A stretch of 64,000 nucleotides of DNA, taken from Erythroxylum novogranatense. Its lineage: Eukaryota > Streptophyta > Magnoliopsida > Malpighiales > Erythroxylaceae. A program made the position numbers and the translations under genes. Positions 11,901 to 24,302 of this stretch are shown here, in pieces. How positions within the stretch are numbered: the stretch's first letter is position 1; every line of letters begins with the position of its first letter. The stretch covers positions 24,848,350 to 24,912,349 of the forward strand of contig CM057234.1 of assembly GCA_029891385.1 (NCBI GenBank). The letters are read 5' to 3'. Below the pieces are notes generated by a model that worked only from the letters and a program-made list of their open reading frames with translations, was not told the DNA's origin and ran no database searches.

Positions 11901-12110
11901 TGAAAGATAAAATAAGTGAATAAATAAACAAACAAAAAGAAGACAAATAAATAAATAAAACAAACAAGTGACCGAAAAAGAAAAAAATATTTAACTAAAA
12001 CGACTAAGGAAAAGCATTGCGATAAAAGTTTTTGGACTAATAAGAATCGAAAGAAAATATTCAAAAGACATATGAAAAAGAGAATAAGTTCTCTATGTAA
12101 GATCATTTAT
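8944..12110. other. Long intergenic region, no gene recognised
   Basis: The sequence just after the membrane-protein stop is presumably its 3' UTR. An overlapping plus frame (8895-9161, 88 residues with one hydrophobic segment) is not supported by family similarity. A TATA-like ACTATAAATAACC occurs at about 11099, with no coding frame downstream that I can support. Positions 11700-12000 are A-rich low-complexity sequence made of AAATAAA-type runs. A (G)n tract lies near 10245-10260. Confidence 0.5.
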
Positions 12111-12398
12111 AGGTAGTCAAGTTTGTCAAAATTTTCTATTAAGTAAAGAGTTATTGATAAGTTTTAACAAAACTATATCATTTGTGATCACCTTCTCTCA
12201 ATTCTTCTTAAGCATTCATTTTTTTTTCTCTTATAGTCTCTAAATATAATCTTTTCACATCTTTTTATTAGGCGTCAGGATGTCTCCTTTGAATATATTT
12301 GAACTACCTAAGCTTGTCTCTTTTAATTTACTATCAATATTCGTTATCCTTAATTTGTCTCTTACCACTAAATTCCTGACCTTATCACTTCTTATAAG
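12111..12398 (-). pseudogene. RTE-type LINE relic, C-terminal end (left part of a split element)
   Basis: Minus-strand translation just left of the Copia insertion gives 'RSDKVRNLVVRDKLRITNID' followed by 'SKLKE', the end of a plant RTE-clade LINE protein ('IRNE.IRDKLGVAPIEDK.RE'). The reading continues the relic at 33792-35450, so the two pieces were one element before Copia inserted. The pieces are joined by the GTTAC target duplication. Frames are broken. Confidence 0.6.
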
Positions 12399-12403
12399 GT
12401 TAC

Positions 12404-12626
12404 TGTGAAGAAATGAGATATGGAAATGACGAGGAGAAGTTAATGGTGGTAGAAATTTTTATATTTCATTGATGCATTGGTACACGGCTTTATACAGGAA
12501 CGATACAATAAACAAGGAGAGATTATCTCCATAATACAAGGAAGTACAGGGTGATCCACCTAATGTGAGATTCTATCCCTATCTAGACAATTATGTACAT
12601 AAATGCCAAGGATATATTCCTTAATA
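12404..12626 (-). repeat. Copia 3' LTR (left copy)
   Basis: 223 bp, beginning on the plus strand with TGTGAAGAAATGAGATATGG and ending CCTTAATA. It matches 33564-33786 except for six substitutions. On the coding (minus) strand it ends in CA but begins with TA rather than TG. Confidence 0.93.
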
Positions 12627-12640
12627 CTCCCCCTCAAGTT
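12627..12640 (-). other. Copia polypurine tract
   Basis: On the minus strand this reads AACTTGAGGGGGAG immediately before the 3' LTR. It is the plus-strand priming site and overlaps the pol stop codon (12634-12636). Confidence 0.85.
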
Positions 12641-15600
12641 GGTAGGTGAAGATCATGAACACCCAACTTGCGTCGCAACGTCAAAAATTGATCTTTACCT
12701 AATGCCTTCGTAAAAATGTCCGCAAGTTGGCAACGAGTTGATACGTACGAAGGACTTATAATTCCTGCTTGCAATTTCTCTCACACAATATGACAATCTA
12801 TCTCTATATGTTTTGTGCGTTCATGAAAGACCGGATTCGCAGCAATGTGTAATGTCGCCTGATTATCACAGAATAATGGTGTTGGCACATCATACAACAC
12901 CTTCAAGTCATGCAACAGATACCGTAGTCAAACTAACTCCAAACATGCATTTGCCATTGCGCGATATTCCGCTTCTACTGAGGATATCGATACGTTTGTT
13001 TGTTTCTTTGATTTCCACAAAATGATAGATGATCCGAGGAATACACAATAACCCGAAACTGACCTTCGAGTAGTCTGACAGCCACCCCAGTCGGAATTAC
13101 AAAATGCCGTCAACCCAAGATTATTTTTTGAAGACAGTAGTAGCCCCTGTCCAGGCGAACCTTTAATGTACCTCAAAATGCGGATTGCCGCATCCCAATG
13201 TGGCCGCCTTGGAGTTTGTATAAACTGGCTCAACGTTTGAACTGAGAACACGATGTCAGGCTGTGTAACCGTAAGGTATATCAACCTTCCAACGAGACGT
13301 TTGTATATGGACGGATCTTTTAACAGCTCGTCGTCGTCCGGAGTGAGCTTTAAATGTTGCTCCATCAGAAATTTGTCCGGCTTAGCACCCGTCAACCCTG
13401 TATCCTGCAAAATATCAAGAGCGTACTTCCTTTGTGACATGTAAATTCCAGCTTGAGATTGAGAAAATTCAATCCCCAGAAAATATTTTAAATCCCCGAG
13501 ATCCTTAATGCGGAAGCGCTGAATCAAGCACTCTTTTAGACGTTGCATTTCTTTGATATCGTTCCCAGTCAGGAGAATGTCATCGACATATATCAAGATG
13601 GTTGTAAATGAAGACCCGTGTTGTTTTGTGAATAATGATTAGTCTGCTTTAGATTGTTGATACCCGGCTGATTTGATCACGGTAGAAAATGTAGAGAACC
13701 ATGTGCGGCTAGCTTGTTTAAGGCCGTATAAGGATTTGTTGAGTCGACATACGACATTCTCCCCCTGTCGACTATGTCCCGGTGGCAAATCCATATAAAT
13801 GATTTCACGCAAATTGCCATGTAAGAAAGAGTTTTGCATATCTAATTGGTGTATGAACCAATTCCTTGCAGCGGCTACGGTGAGAAGACATCTGAGAGTG
13901 GTAAGCTTTGCCGTAGGAGAGAAAGTTTCACGGTAGTCGATGCCCTCAACTTGAGTATATCCCTTTGCGACGAGGTGTGCTTTATACCTTTCGACACTTT
14001 CGTCAGACTGGTATTTTATTTTGAATACCCATTTACAACCAATGGGTTTATGTCCTGCCGGTAATGGTGTAATTGCCCAGGTCTCGTTAAGTTGCAAAGC
14101 CTCAAGTTCCTCATCCATGGCTTGTTTCCACTTTGGATCAAGAATAGCTTGGGCATATGAAGTTGGTTCTTTTATGCCTGTAATGTTAGCTAAAAAGGCA
14201 CGGTGTGTTGTAGAAAAATTTGAGTAAGAGAGAAAATGTTGAAGTGGGTACTTGGTGGCACTCAGCGGGCTTCGGTCACAGTTAGAACAATTGGCTTGAG
14301 TATCCATCACGTAGTCTTGATACCAAGTAGGTGGATTTCTAGTACGATCTGAACGTCGCACAGAAGGTGAGAATGATGGCTGAATGTCCTGTGGGTTTGA
14401 CGATGAGGAAGAGGTATGATCTGGTGAATTAATTTCTGGTTCTGCGTCATGCATCGGCAGAGGCTGATTTTCAGTATTTAATGGATTGGATGGCGGAGAG
14501 CTTGGGATAGGAAGTACATAATTCAGTAAGTCAGCAGCTAAATTTGGTATGACTAGTGGAGATTTGGGCGCTGAAGTTGGTTGGGAAAAAAATGGAAAAG
14601 TTTCTTCATGGAAAGTAACGTCTCGGCTCACAAAGAATGTGTCATCGTTAATGTCGAAGAGCTTATAACCTTTTTGGGTTAGTGAATAACCAACAAAAAT
14701 GCATTGTCGAGCTCTTGAATCGAATTTGTGTTTAGGAGATACGATGGTGGCGTAACATAAACATCCGAACACTTTGAAGTGAGAAAAGGATGGAGGATTT
14801 TTGTAAAGAAGTTCGAAGGGTGATTTTTCTTTTAGGAGGGGTGATGGTAAGCGGTTAATGATGTATACCGCAGTAAGAACGCATTCACCCCAAAATTCTA
14901 GAGGTAAATGCGATTGAAACAATAATGTTCGTGCTGTATTTAGAATATGTCTGTGCTTGCGTTCTACTACTCCATTCTATTGCGGAGTGTAGACGCAAGC
15001 TCTTTGGCACTCTATGCCTTTGCTAGTAAAGAAATCTTGCATGGCAATGAATTCTGAGTCGCTGTCGACTCGGACAATTTTAACTGAGGCACGGAATTGG
15101 GTTTGTGCAAATGTGATGAATGATTTTAAAATGTGTTTTGTTTCAGATTTTTGAGTCATGAGAAACACCCACGTGCATCTAGTGAAATCGTCAACAATTT
15201 TAAGAAAGAAACGTGCACCTGAATGTGTCGGAATCTTATGTAGACCCCAAATGTCACAATGTAATAGATCAAACGGAGATTGTGATTTTATTGAACTCAA
15301 CGGAAAAGGCAACCTTGTCTGTTTTGCGCTTGGGCAAACGCTATAAGTATTGTGATTAAAACGAAATTTGTATTTAAAGGTAGTAATGGTGAAGCTAACT
15401 TTAAACCCGTCGGAGAAGGGTGTCCGAGGCGCTTATGCCATAAATCAGAAGTGTGTGATACTTGGAATGATTTTGGGTTCATTGGCGTCATGTAGTATAG
15501 ACCTCCGTGTTGTTTACCCGAGCCAATCGTCCTCCCCGTGACTAAATCCTGCAAAATGCAACCATTTGGAAAGAAAACGACGCAACAATTCAGCGCATTA

Positions 15601-16216
15601 GTGACTTTGCTAACGGATATGAGATGCAAATTAAATGAAGGGACATAAAGTACATCTTTAAGAGTGATATTTTGGCTGAAGTTTACTGTGTTTGTCGATG
15701 TAATGGCCGCGGTCGACCTTGTGGGCAAATTGACGTTTTGATGAATGGGCAAATTGGGTTGTGACGTGTGTGCGAAGAGATGGGAATCAAAAGATATGTG
15801 GTCGGTTGCCCCGCTATCTAAGATCCAAGGTTTAGTGAAAACAGAACAAATGGAAGAGTGAGGAATAAACACACCTGTAGCATTTACAAAGGCTTCATGT
15901 TTACCAGGATTGCTATTAATCATGGTAATAGCCTTTGCCAACTGCTGTATTTGGTCTGCCGTAAATCCCTGAATGGTGTTCTCATCGCAATCGGCATTAT
16001 TTTGGGATGATTCAGTCATGTTGGCGGACGGAAATGAGCCACGTCCATTGCCCTTACCGTTGCGTTGCTGCACGTTGCGACCATTTGAATTCCACGTTCC
16101 ATTTTTTATTCGGCATCTGTCTTCGGTATGTCCTCTTTTGTCGCAAAATATATAGTGAAATTTTAGGGTCCGACATTCATCGATAGTGTGGCCAGCCTTG
16201 TTACAGTATTCACAAC
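12634..16216 (-). pseudogene. Copia polyprotein: zinc knuckle, protease, integrase, RT, RNase H (broken)
   Basis: Reading leftward from 16216 there is the gag zinc knuckle (CEYCNKAGHTIDEC) followed by a second CX2CX4HX4C (FCDKRGHTEDRC), protease 'PWILDSGATDH' at about 15820, 'HKRLGHPSPTGLK' (pre-integrase) at about 15440, the integrase core 'LLHCDIWG' at about 15260 with its later Asp and the Glu in 'NGVVERKH' at about 14960, the RT palm with 'YVDDILLTGND' at about 13580, and RNase H 'SDWGGCQTTRRSVSGYC' at about 13080 with 'SVEAEYRAMA' at about 12960. Breaks: a frameshift near 15390 and stops at about 14975 (TAG), about 13639 (TAA), 12928-12930 (TGA) and 12781-12783 (TGA). It is therefore inactive. 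Confidence 0.9.
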
Positions 16217-18929
16217 TGTTGGATGCATTTTTATCATTAGAATTAATGTCATTTCCCCTTAATTTCTGGATAAATGATTGGGTTTTATACATATTTTTCC
16301 TACTAAATTACTTAGTTTATCTTATTCTGCATTTATAATGAGTCCTGTTTAATTTGAAGGAAATACATTTGTTTTTAATTGAAAAAGACCACAACAATAA
16401 TTAAATGAAGGAGGCTAGACGTTGTAGCATGCGTGGAGATGATTGAAGCAGGAAAATGAAAACAGCCAAAGACACACACGTTACAGCCACGGGAAATAAA
16501 TCAGCATGCAAAAAGATCAAGAAAATCAGCTACTGGCGTGAACTTAGGTGGACGTGGACCAATCAAGTGGAAGCAACATGAGACAGCCTTAAATTAGCAA
16601 CAGAGAGGACAAATGGAATCAAGTGGAAGCAGACGTGGGCGTTGCACAAGCAAATTAAAATGACAAGATTATTTTAACGTGGTTTGGGCGTTTGATTGAG
16701 GGCAGAAACAAAGAAATCAATTAACGCATAGGAAATAAAGGAAAATCACGCTCAGTGGGAGCAGCAAAAAGGCACGGAGTGAAATTGTGAAATCAAGAGG
16801 GTTGGAAATTAAATGGCCAGAAAGCAATAAATTAATCACGCATAAGAACCAGAGAAGCAAGCAGAATGAATTAAGAGGGGTTGATGTGAGTGACCCTTAA
16901 TTGTCACATCACACTACACAGCAAAGAGCAAGATGGAATCTTTAAATTGCAATTCATGCATAGCCAAGGAGTCACGCAAATCACGCAGAGGAGCATTTTC
17001 AAGGCATAAATAGTGGAAACAAATTGAAGCATGCACGTGTTAAGTATAGAGACGCACAAGCCAAGGGACACGAAATTAAATAGACAGAGGGAGAAAATCA
17101 CGCAATACAAGGGAGCTGAGGACAGGTGGCGGCAATGAATTAAATGTCAAAAAAAGAAGAAGCCATAGGAAATGGTCCAAGGAGTGTGAATTGAACAGGG
17201 CTTAAGAAGAACAGCGCATGTGATGCAAAAATACATGGGAAGGCAACACGTGGAGCAAAAAATTAGGCAACAAATCATGTATGAAGGAAACCAGTAGCAA
17301 GGTTTGAATTAAGCACAACAAAATAGGAGACAACACTCCATCTACGCACAAGGGTCGGCGCAGTTACTAGAGAGGATTTAAATGCTAACCATTTTATTTG
17401 TTTTGTCAAAAGATTGGAGAACACGCAAATGGCACATGCTAGGCGTGGGCAGAGAAAGACACAAAATTGACGAAAGTGAATTAAAGGCAAAATAAAACAA
17501 GGGAAATGTCAGCCAAGAGGGACCCAGACGTGTGGAAACAGCTGAACAACAGAGTAATAAAATAGCCCTAATAGCTCAAATCACGCAACAGCTAGCAAAT
17601 GGATTAAAATGATGTGAGGCAGCAAGCTACAACGATTTTGGAGAAATAAATAAAAAGGAGCAGCAAAGCACATGAAGGAGGAGACGCTACGCGTGGACCA
17701 AAGGATTAGCTATAAGATAAATCAAGTAACGACGCATGGGCATGAATAAAATCAGCAACAGGAGAAATTGGCCATTCACGTGGGAAGCAAAACAAAAATC
17801 AAGCTTGGGGCTCCACCTTGGTGAACTTATAGATGAAGTAAGCGTTGGCAAGAGGGGGAGGACCGACGGGTAAGAAAAGAAAGGGAACAAATTAAATAAC
17901 AAAAGGAGAGGACCAACTGGGGGGGACGTGAGGGGCCACTCACCAAAAACGCCATTTTCACTCACTCAATTTCTAAAACTCTCACGTTACACAGAGGGAG
18001 AGACCAAGAGCCCCACCAAGCATTAAACAATTTTCATTCGTTTACACCAAAACTCTTTCCACAAAGCATTAAGGCACTGGGTTGGAGAAGCTAGCGCATA
18101 CGCTGGAGGCAAAAACATTGAAGAGCAACCACCATTTGTTTTTCCATTCCTTCTACTTAGTTCATAATCATCATGCTTGCTTTTATTATTTTCATTGCTG
18201 CTACTATTATTATGAGTACCTAATCCTTTCATTCTAGGATTTTAACGGAACCCTTGATGTAATCTCGGTTAATTGGTATTTTCTTCGTTTAATCTCTTAT
18301 GCCCGTTTTTACTTAAAGGTTTGATTATTGCAATTTGTTCTTAATGCTTTTCATAATTTGATCACCTATGAAATTGATTTTCTTAATCTTTGTGTAACGT
18401 AACAGGGAGTAATAGATTTGGAAGAAAATTGCAATAGCTTAGGATCACATTCGTAGTGATTTGTGTCTAGGATCGAGAGATACCTATCCACCCTAAATAA
18501 CCACATTAAGATTGATTTGATAAAGCAATCATTGAATTATCACAATCTACCATAGAAATATAGGAAATTGGTTCGATGATTAGGATTACTAATGATCCGG
18601 GAGGGCTTAGTAATTAATTCTGAATCTTAAGTTATCAAACCCGACATATAAGTTAAACCGAGAAAATTTCGACACCGAGGTAAAATCAAGGGGGAAGTTA
18701 AATTCCTAGATTTTCATTCCATTGATATTTCTTATATTTTTATCTTGCTTTAATTCTCGTTTTTATTTCATTTTTCAAACCAAAATCAATCAATCTTTTC
18801 TTTAATTTTTATGTTATTAGCTTAAATTAGAAGTTATTACGAGTATTACTATTTAGCTAATTTGGTCTCCGTGGGAACGATATTTTACTACTTGACGATA
18901 GAAACGTGCACTTGCGTTCATCACCAACA
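16217..18929 (+). repeat. Gypsy 5' LTR
   Basis: 2713 bp, nearly identical to 30005-32718 with scattered substitutions (a few percent by eye). It is purine-rich on the plus strand in its first half. The antisense open frames inside it are equally present in the other LTR and show no domain, so I do not call genes. Confidence 0.93.
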
Positions 18930-18955
18930 AGTTTTTGGTGCCGTTGTCGGGGACC
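18930..18955 (+). other. Gypsy primer-binding site (tRNA-Asp type)
   Basis: Immediately after the 5' LTR comes TTTTTGGTGCCGTTGTCGGG. The 18 bases TGGTGCCGTTGTCGGGGA pair with the 3' end of tRNA-Asp apart from two positions, and both differences are C-to-T changes relative to the usual Athila PBS. Confidence 0.8.
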
Positions 18956-19039
18956 AATTTTAATATTGATACTTGTTTTGATTTTTGATTTAAGGTTACT
19001 TACGTATCTCATTTTGTTCTTATTGGCTAGGTGATCTGC

Positions 19040-20125
19040 ATGCTCACCAGCTCTAAACTGATCCAACCCGTACGTGATCCTGAAATAGAGAGAACGTGTA
19101 GAGCAAATCGGAGAAGAGTTCGAGAACAAAGAGCAACTGCAGCCAACATAGCAAACAATAATGAGACACCCGAACAAACGGCCGAACGACTCCAAAATGA
19201 AGAAATACGGAGACAAGTTCGAGAGGAGATGGAAGCCGAGCAAAGAGAATTGGAACGAGCACGAAGTTGCTTAGATTTCCATACACCTACTTTTGATGAG
19301 AGAACGAGTATAGCTCACACTCGGATTCCAACCACTCAAACTTTCAAAATTGACGGAGCAGTCATGAATTACTTGAGGGACAAACCTTTCACCGGAGTGA
19401 CATCCGATTGTGCCATCACGCACGTAAAAAATTTTCTCGAAATTGCCGATAGCTACCAAGTAGCAAATGTGTCAAATGAGCAAATGTGACTAAGGCTCTT
19501 TCTATTTTCTCTTGCAGGTGCAGCCAAAGAATGGGTGTGGGATGCAAACCCAAAGGGTTCGTTGACGACATGCGGCGAATTAAAGGACAAATTCATGATA
19601 AAGTACTTCTCACCAGCAAAGACTCACAAGCTCAAAATGGAGATTATCAACTTCAAACAATCCGAGATGGAGTCATTAGCTGAAGCCTTTGAATGATTCA
19701 AAGAACTCCAAAGGAAGTGCCCACATCACGGGATTCCTCCATCATCTCTAGTCTCTCATTTATATCATGGGTTGACTCTCGCTACGGCAAGTCAATTAGA
19801 TACAATTGTTGGAGGTACGTTCTTAGAACTCAATCCCGATGACGCTATATCGTTAGTAGAAAAGGTTACTGCTAACAACTGTAGGGCTCATGAAAGAGGA
19901 GGATCTCAACCTACGCAGAAAGCCCCCAGTACTTATGAAATAAATCCCTCAGAATTGATGGATGCCAATATCTCGAATATGTGCAAGAAAATCACAGACA
20001 CTATTTTGGAGCAACTTAAACCCATAACACAACAGGTAAAAGCTGTTACATTTACTTGTGATTATTGTGGTGAAAGCCATCATTATGAACAGTGTCCAAC
20101 GTCGAGCCACCGACCGAGACGGTAA
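19040..20125 (+). pseudogene. Athila-like gag (interrupted by two TGA stops)
   Basis: The start is taken at ATG 19040 (MLTSSKLIQPVRDPEIERT). The opening 'DPEIERT.RANRR' is typical of Athila gag. An Arg/Glu-rich coiled segment follows, then the gag core 'GAAKEWVWDANPKGSLTT' and 'KCPHHGIPPSSLVSHLYHGL' (about 19715-19780), and a knuckle-like 'CDYCGESHHYEQC' at about 20056-20094. In-frame stops are TGA at 19487-19489 and TGA at 19694-19696, both in contexts where the family usually has Arg. The frame then shifts near 20098 into the protease frame. It would encode the capsid protein if intact. Confidence 0.87.
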
Positions 20126-23100
20126 ATTACTTCGGGAATCAAAGAGCTCCGTATAATCAAAATGCAAACAACTACAAATTGGGAGCAAGAAATTACCCTC
20201 CAAGACAAAATCACCCACTGGGATTCCAACCACAACAACAAAATTGGCAATATCAAAACCAACCACAAGGACAACCTCCAAATACATCCAACCAAGCATC
20301 ATTGGAGAGTATATTGGGGAAGTTCATGGAGCAAAGTGGTCAAAGAATGGTTAAACTTGAAGAATCAACACGAAACTTGCAAACTCAAATGGGACAAGTG
20401 ATTGAAGCTTTAAAAAATCGTCCACAAGGAACATTGCCAAGTGACACCGTGAATCCTCGGAAGGAACAACTTCATGCCATTGTTTTTAGGAATGGCAAAG
20501 AGGTGGATACAACACCAACTTCCCAAGGGAAAGGGGTATGTATAAATTTTGAAAATTCTAAAATTTTGCGGGATGATGTTGTTATTGATGTTGATAGATC
20601 CATGAAAAAAGAGGAGGAAGAAAAACCAAGGGAAGACAAGGAAAAACAACCGAGGAAAAGACCATATCCACCACCACCATTTCCTCAAAGGCTAGCAAAG
20701 CAAAAACATGAAAAAGGGTTTGAAAAATTTATGGATGTTTTTAAGAAACTAACAATTAACATTCCCTTTGCTGAAGCTTTAGAAAATATGCCAAGCTATG
20801 CCAAATTTATGAAGGATGTTCTATCAAAAAAGAGAAGGCTTGGAGATCATGAAACGATGGCCTTGACGGAAGAATGCAGTGCAATATTACAAAAGAAGCT
20901 CCCACCAAAACTCAAGGATCCTGGAAGTTTTACAATTCCATGTGTAATTGGCACACAAATTTTCGGTAAGGCTCTTTGTGATCTTGGTGCTTCCATTAAT
21001 TTAATGCCCATCTCTGCTTTCAGAAAATTAGGCATGGGAGATGTAATTAAACCAACTTCGGTGAGACTACAATTAGCCGATCGTTCCATTATCCATCCAT
21101 GGGGAATTCTTGAAGATGTGTTAGTCAAGGTGGACAAGTTCATTTTCCAGCAGATTTTATAGTCTGTGACATTGAAGAAGATGCAGAGGTGCCTATCATT
21201 TTGGGACGACCGTTCCTAGCCACAAGTAGAGTTCTCATCGATGTTGAAAAAGGAGAACTTACCATGAGAGTAAATGGAGAAGAGGTAACCTTTGGCATTT
21301 TTTCTTCTATGAAATTTCCAAATGAAAAATGTTATGCAATTTCTTCAACCAGGGCAATTTTAAATGACTCAACTATGAATGCTCTAACCAATGATCCTTT
21401 GACAGCTGCTTTAACAACACTTAATGAGTTTGATGAAGAAGAAATTCCCGAATACATTAACTTGTTAGATGCAGGTTCATCTCTAAAACCATATAGACAA
21501 GTTATAGAGCCATTGAACAATTCCAAGGATGAAGTAGCAAAACCTTCAATCGAAGTACCTCCGGAGTTAGAACTTAAGCAACTTCCTCATCACTTGAAGT
21601 ATGTTTACTTAGGTGAGAACTCTACCCTTCCTGTTATTGTTTCCACAGAACTAACTAATGTGCAGGAAGATAAGCTACTTCGTGTTTTGAAAGGACACAA
21701 AAGAGCAATCGATTGGACCATGGTCGATATCAAGGGAATAAGCCCACTTTTCTGTCAACACAAGATCATACTAGAAAAAGAGTTCAAGCCTAGTGTGCAA
21801 CCACAAAGGCGATTGAACTCGAACATGAAGGAAGCGGTGAAGAAGGAAATCGTGAAGTGGCTTGATGTTGGTATTATTTACCCTATATCGGATAGTTCTT
21901 GGGTAAGTCTGGTGCAATGCGTACCCAAAAAGGGAGGAATGACGGTGGTGACAAAAGAGAAGAACGAACTCATCCCAACAAGAATCGTTATCGGATGGAG
22001 GATTTGCATGGACTACCGAAAGTTGAACAAAGCAACAAAGAAAGATCACTTTCCACTACCCTTCATTGATCAAATGCTTGATTGATTGGCTGGTAAGGTA
22101 TATTATTGCTTTTTGGATGGCTATGCAGGTTATAACCAAGTCCCAATTGCAGTGGAAGATCAAGAGAAAACCACATTTACATGCCTTTATGGCACTTTCG
22201 CTTTCCGACGAATGCCATTTGGACTATGTAATGCACCAGCCACATTTCAAAGATGTATGATGGCCATCTTTTCAGACATGGTTGAGAACGGGTTAGAAGT
22301 GTTTATGGATGATTTTTCAGTCCATGGAGATTCATTCGATATGTGCTTAGAAAATTTAACCAAAGTTCTAGAAAGATGTGAAGAGACCAACCTTGTGCTC
22401 AATTAGGAGAAATGTCATTTCATGGTACAAGAAGGTATTGTTCTTGGACACAAGGTTTCTAGTAAAGTTCTGGAGCTAGAACGAGCAAAAGTTGACACAA
22501 TTGAGAAGTTACCACCACCCACCTCAGTAAATCCGAAGCTTCCTCGGACATGCCGGATTTTATAGGCGTTTCATAAAAGATTTTTCCAAAATCTCGAAAC
22601 CCTTGTGCAATTTGCTTGAAAAGGATGTCTCATTTAAGTTTGATGAAAATTGCATGCTTGCTTTTCAGGCACTAAAGGAGAAGTTGGTGTCTTCACCAAT
22701 TATTGTTGCACCCGATTGGAGTCGCCCTTTCGAGCTTATGTGCGATGCAAGCGATTATACGGTGGGTGACGTATTAGGACAACGGTACAACAAGGTTTTT
22801 CACTCTATCTACTATGCTAGTAAAACTCTTAATGATGCTCAATTGAATTATACCACAACTGAAAAAGAGTTATTAGCTGTGGTTTATGCATTTGAAAAAT
22901 TTCGATCTTACCTTGTTGGCAAGAAAGTGAAAGTTTTTACAGATCATTCAGCCATCAAATACTTGATTGAAAAGAAGGATGCTAAACCGAGACTTATTCG
23001 ATGGGTTTTACTCCTCCAAGAGTTTGACCTAGAGATAGTAGCTAGGAAGGGAACCGAAAATCAAGTGGCCGATCACTTATCAAGAATGGAGAACGCGGAA

Positions 23101-24302
23101 AGCTCTTCACCAAAAGCCGTGCAAATCAACGAGTCTTTTCCTGATGAAAGACTCTTTATGGTGAATGACAAACAAATCCCTTGATATGTTGATTTCATTA
23201 ATTATTTGGTATGTAAACAATTACCTCCTGATTTTACATATCAACAAAAGAAAAAATTCATGCACGATGTTATAGCATATTTTTTGGACGAACCATATCT
23301 CTACAAGTTGGGTAAGGATAACGTATTGAGAAGATGCGTTCCTTTCGAGGAACAACAAAACATTATTTATCATTGTCATTCTTCTCCATACGGTGGTCAC
23401 TTCAACGGTGAGCGGACAACAGCCAAAATCCTCCAATCCGGATTCTTTTGGCCAACACTTTTTGTAGATGCTCATAACTATGTAAGAAGTTGTGATGCAT
23501 GCCAACGAGTCGGCAAGATCACTAAGAAAGATGAGTTACCTTTGACTAATGTTCTTGAAGTTGAATTATTTGATGTATGGGGAATTGATTTTATGGGTCC
23601 TTTTCCAGCTTCAAATAGAAATATTTATATTTTTGTGACAGTTGACTATTTTTCAAAGTGGGTAGAAGCAATTGCTTCTCCAACTAATGATGCAGGTGTT
23701 GTTACGAGATTTCTGAAAAAAAAACATTTTCACAAGGTTCAGAACTCCTAGAGCCATCATCAGTGATCAAGGGACACATTTTTACAACAAACAATTTGCC
23801 AATCTCATTGCCAAGTACGGCGTCCAACACAAGGTGACACTCGCTTATCATCCACAAGCAAATGGTCAAGACGAGGTTTCAAATAGGCAATTGAAGCAAA
23901 TTTTCGAGAAAACCGTTGATGCCTCACCAAAGACATAGTCAAATAAGCTAGATGATAGCTTATGGGCTTTCCGAACGGCATACAAAACCCCGATAGGGTG
24001 TTTGCCTTATCAATTAGTATTCGGAAAGGCTTGTCATCTCCCGGTAGAGCTGGAACATAAAACATTTTGGGCCACAAAGCAATTGAATCTCGATCTAAGT
24101 CTAGCCGGTGAACAACGCCTTCTTCAACTAGAGCAAATTGAAGAATTTCGTCTTAATGCATATGAGAATGCACGAATTTATAAAGAAAAGACGAAGAAAT
24201 GGCACGACTGGCACTTAAGGGAAAAAAACTTCGAACCAGGCCAACTAGTGTTGCTCTACAACTCTAGACTCAATCTCTTTTCGGGAAAATTGAAGTCTCG
24301 AT
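20092..24302 (+). pseudogene. Athila-like pol: protease, RT, RNase H, integrase (broken)
   Basis: Domains in order are a Gln/Pro-rich linker, protease 'LCDLGASINLMPISAF' at about 20977-21025, RT 'KKGGMTVV' with the fingers at about 21930 and 'CMDYRKLNK' at 22006, palm motif 'FLDGYAGYNQV' at about 22111, active site 'VFMDDFSVHGD' at about 22300, RNase H '[17 protein letters not shown]' at about 22735 and 'TDHSAIKYL' at about 22935, the integrase HHCC finger ('CDACQRVG' at about 23490), '[10 protein letters not shown]' (first catalytic Asp, about 23580), the second Asp in 'ISDQGTHF' at about 23760 and the Glu in 'DEVSNRQL' at about 23875. Frameshifts: about 21150, about 22535, about 23718 (A-run). 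Stops: 22083-22085 TGA, 22404-22406 TAG, 23182-23184 TGA, 23936-23938 TAG. Coding resumes at 28350 beyond an insertion. Confidence 0.9.

Noticed and set aside
11753..12106. 117-codon minus frame rich in Phe, Leu and Tyr
   Set aside because: Product of an A-rich low-complexity tract (AAATAAA runs). Not protein-like.
12813..14227. Plus-strand frames across the Copia pol region
   Set aside because: Shadows of the minus-strand RT and integrase coding sequence.
15297..16292. 331-codon minus frame taken as one gene
   Set aside because: Its first ~25 codons are Gypsy LTR antisense and the rest is Copia gag-pol. It is a chimera made by insertion.
16904..18232. Several antisense frames in the Gypsy LTR (also at 30692-32020)
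   Set aside because: Present in both LTR copies but with no domains and with changes that do not preserve the protein. Chance frames in repetitive non-coding DNA.
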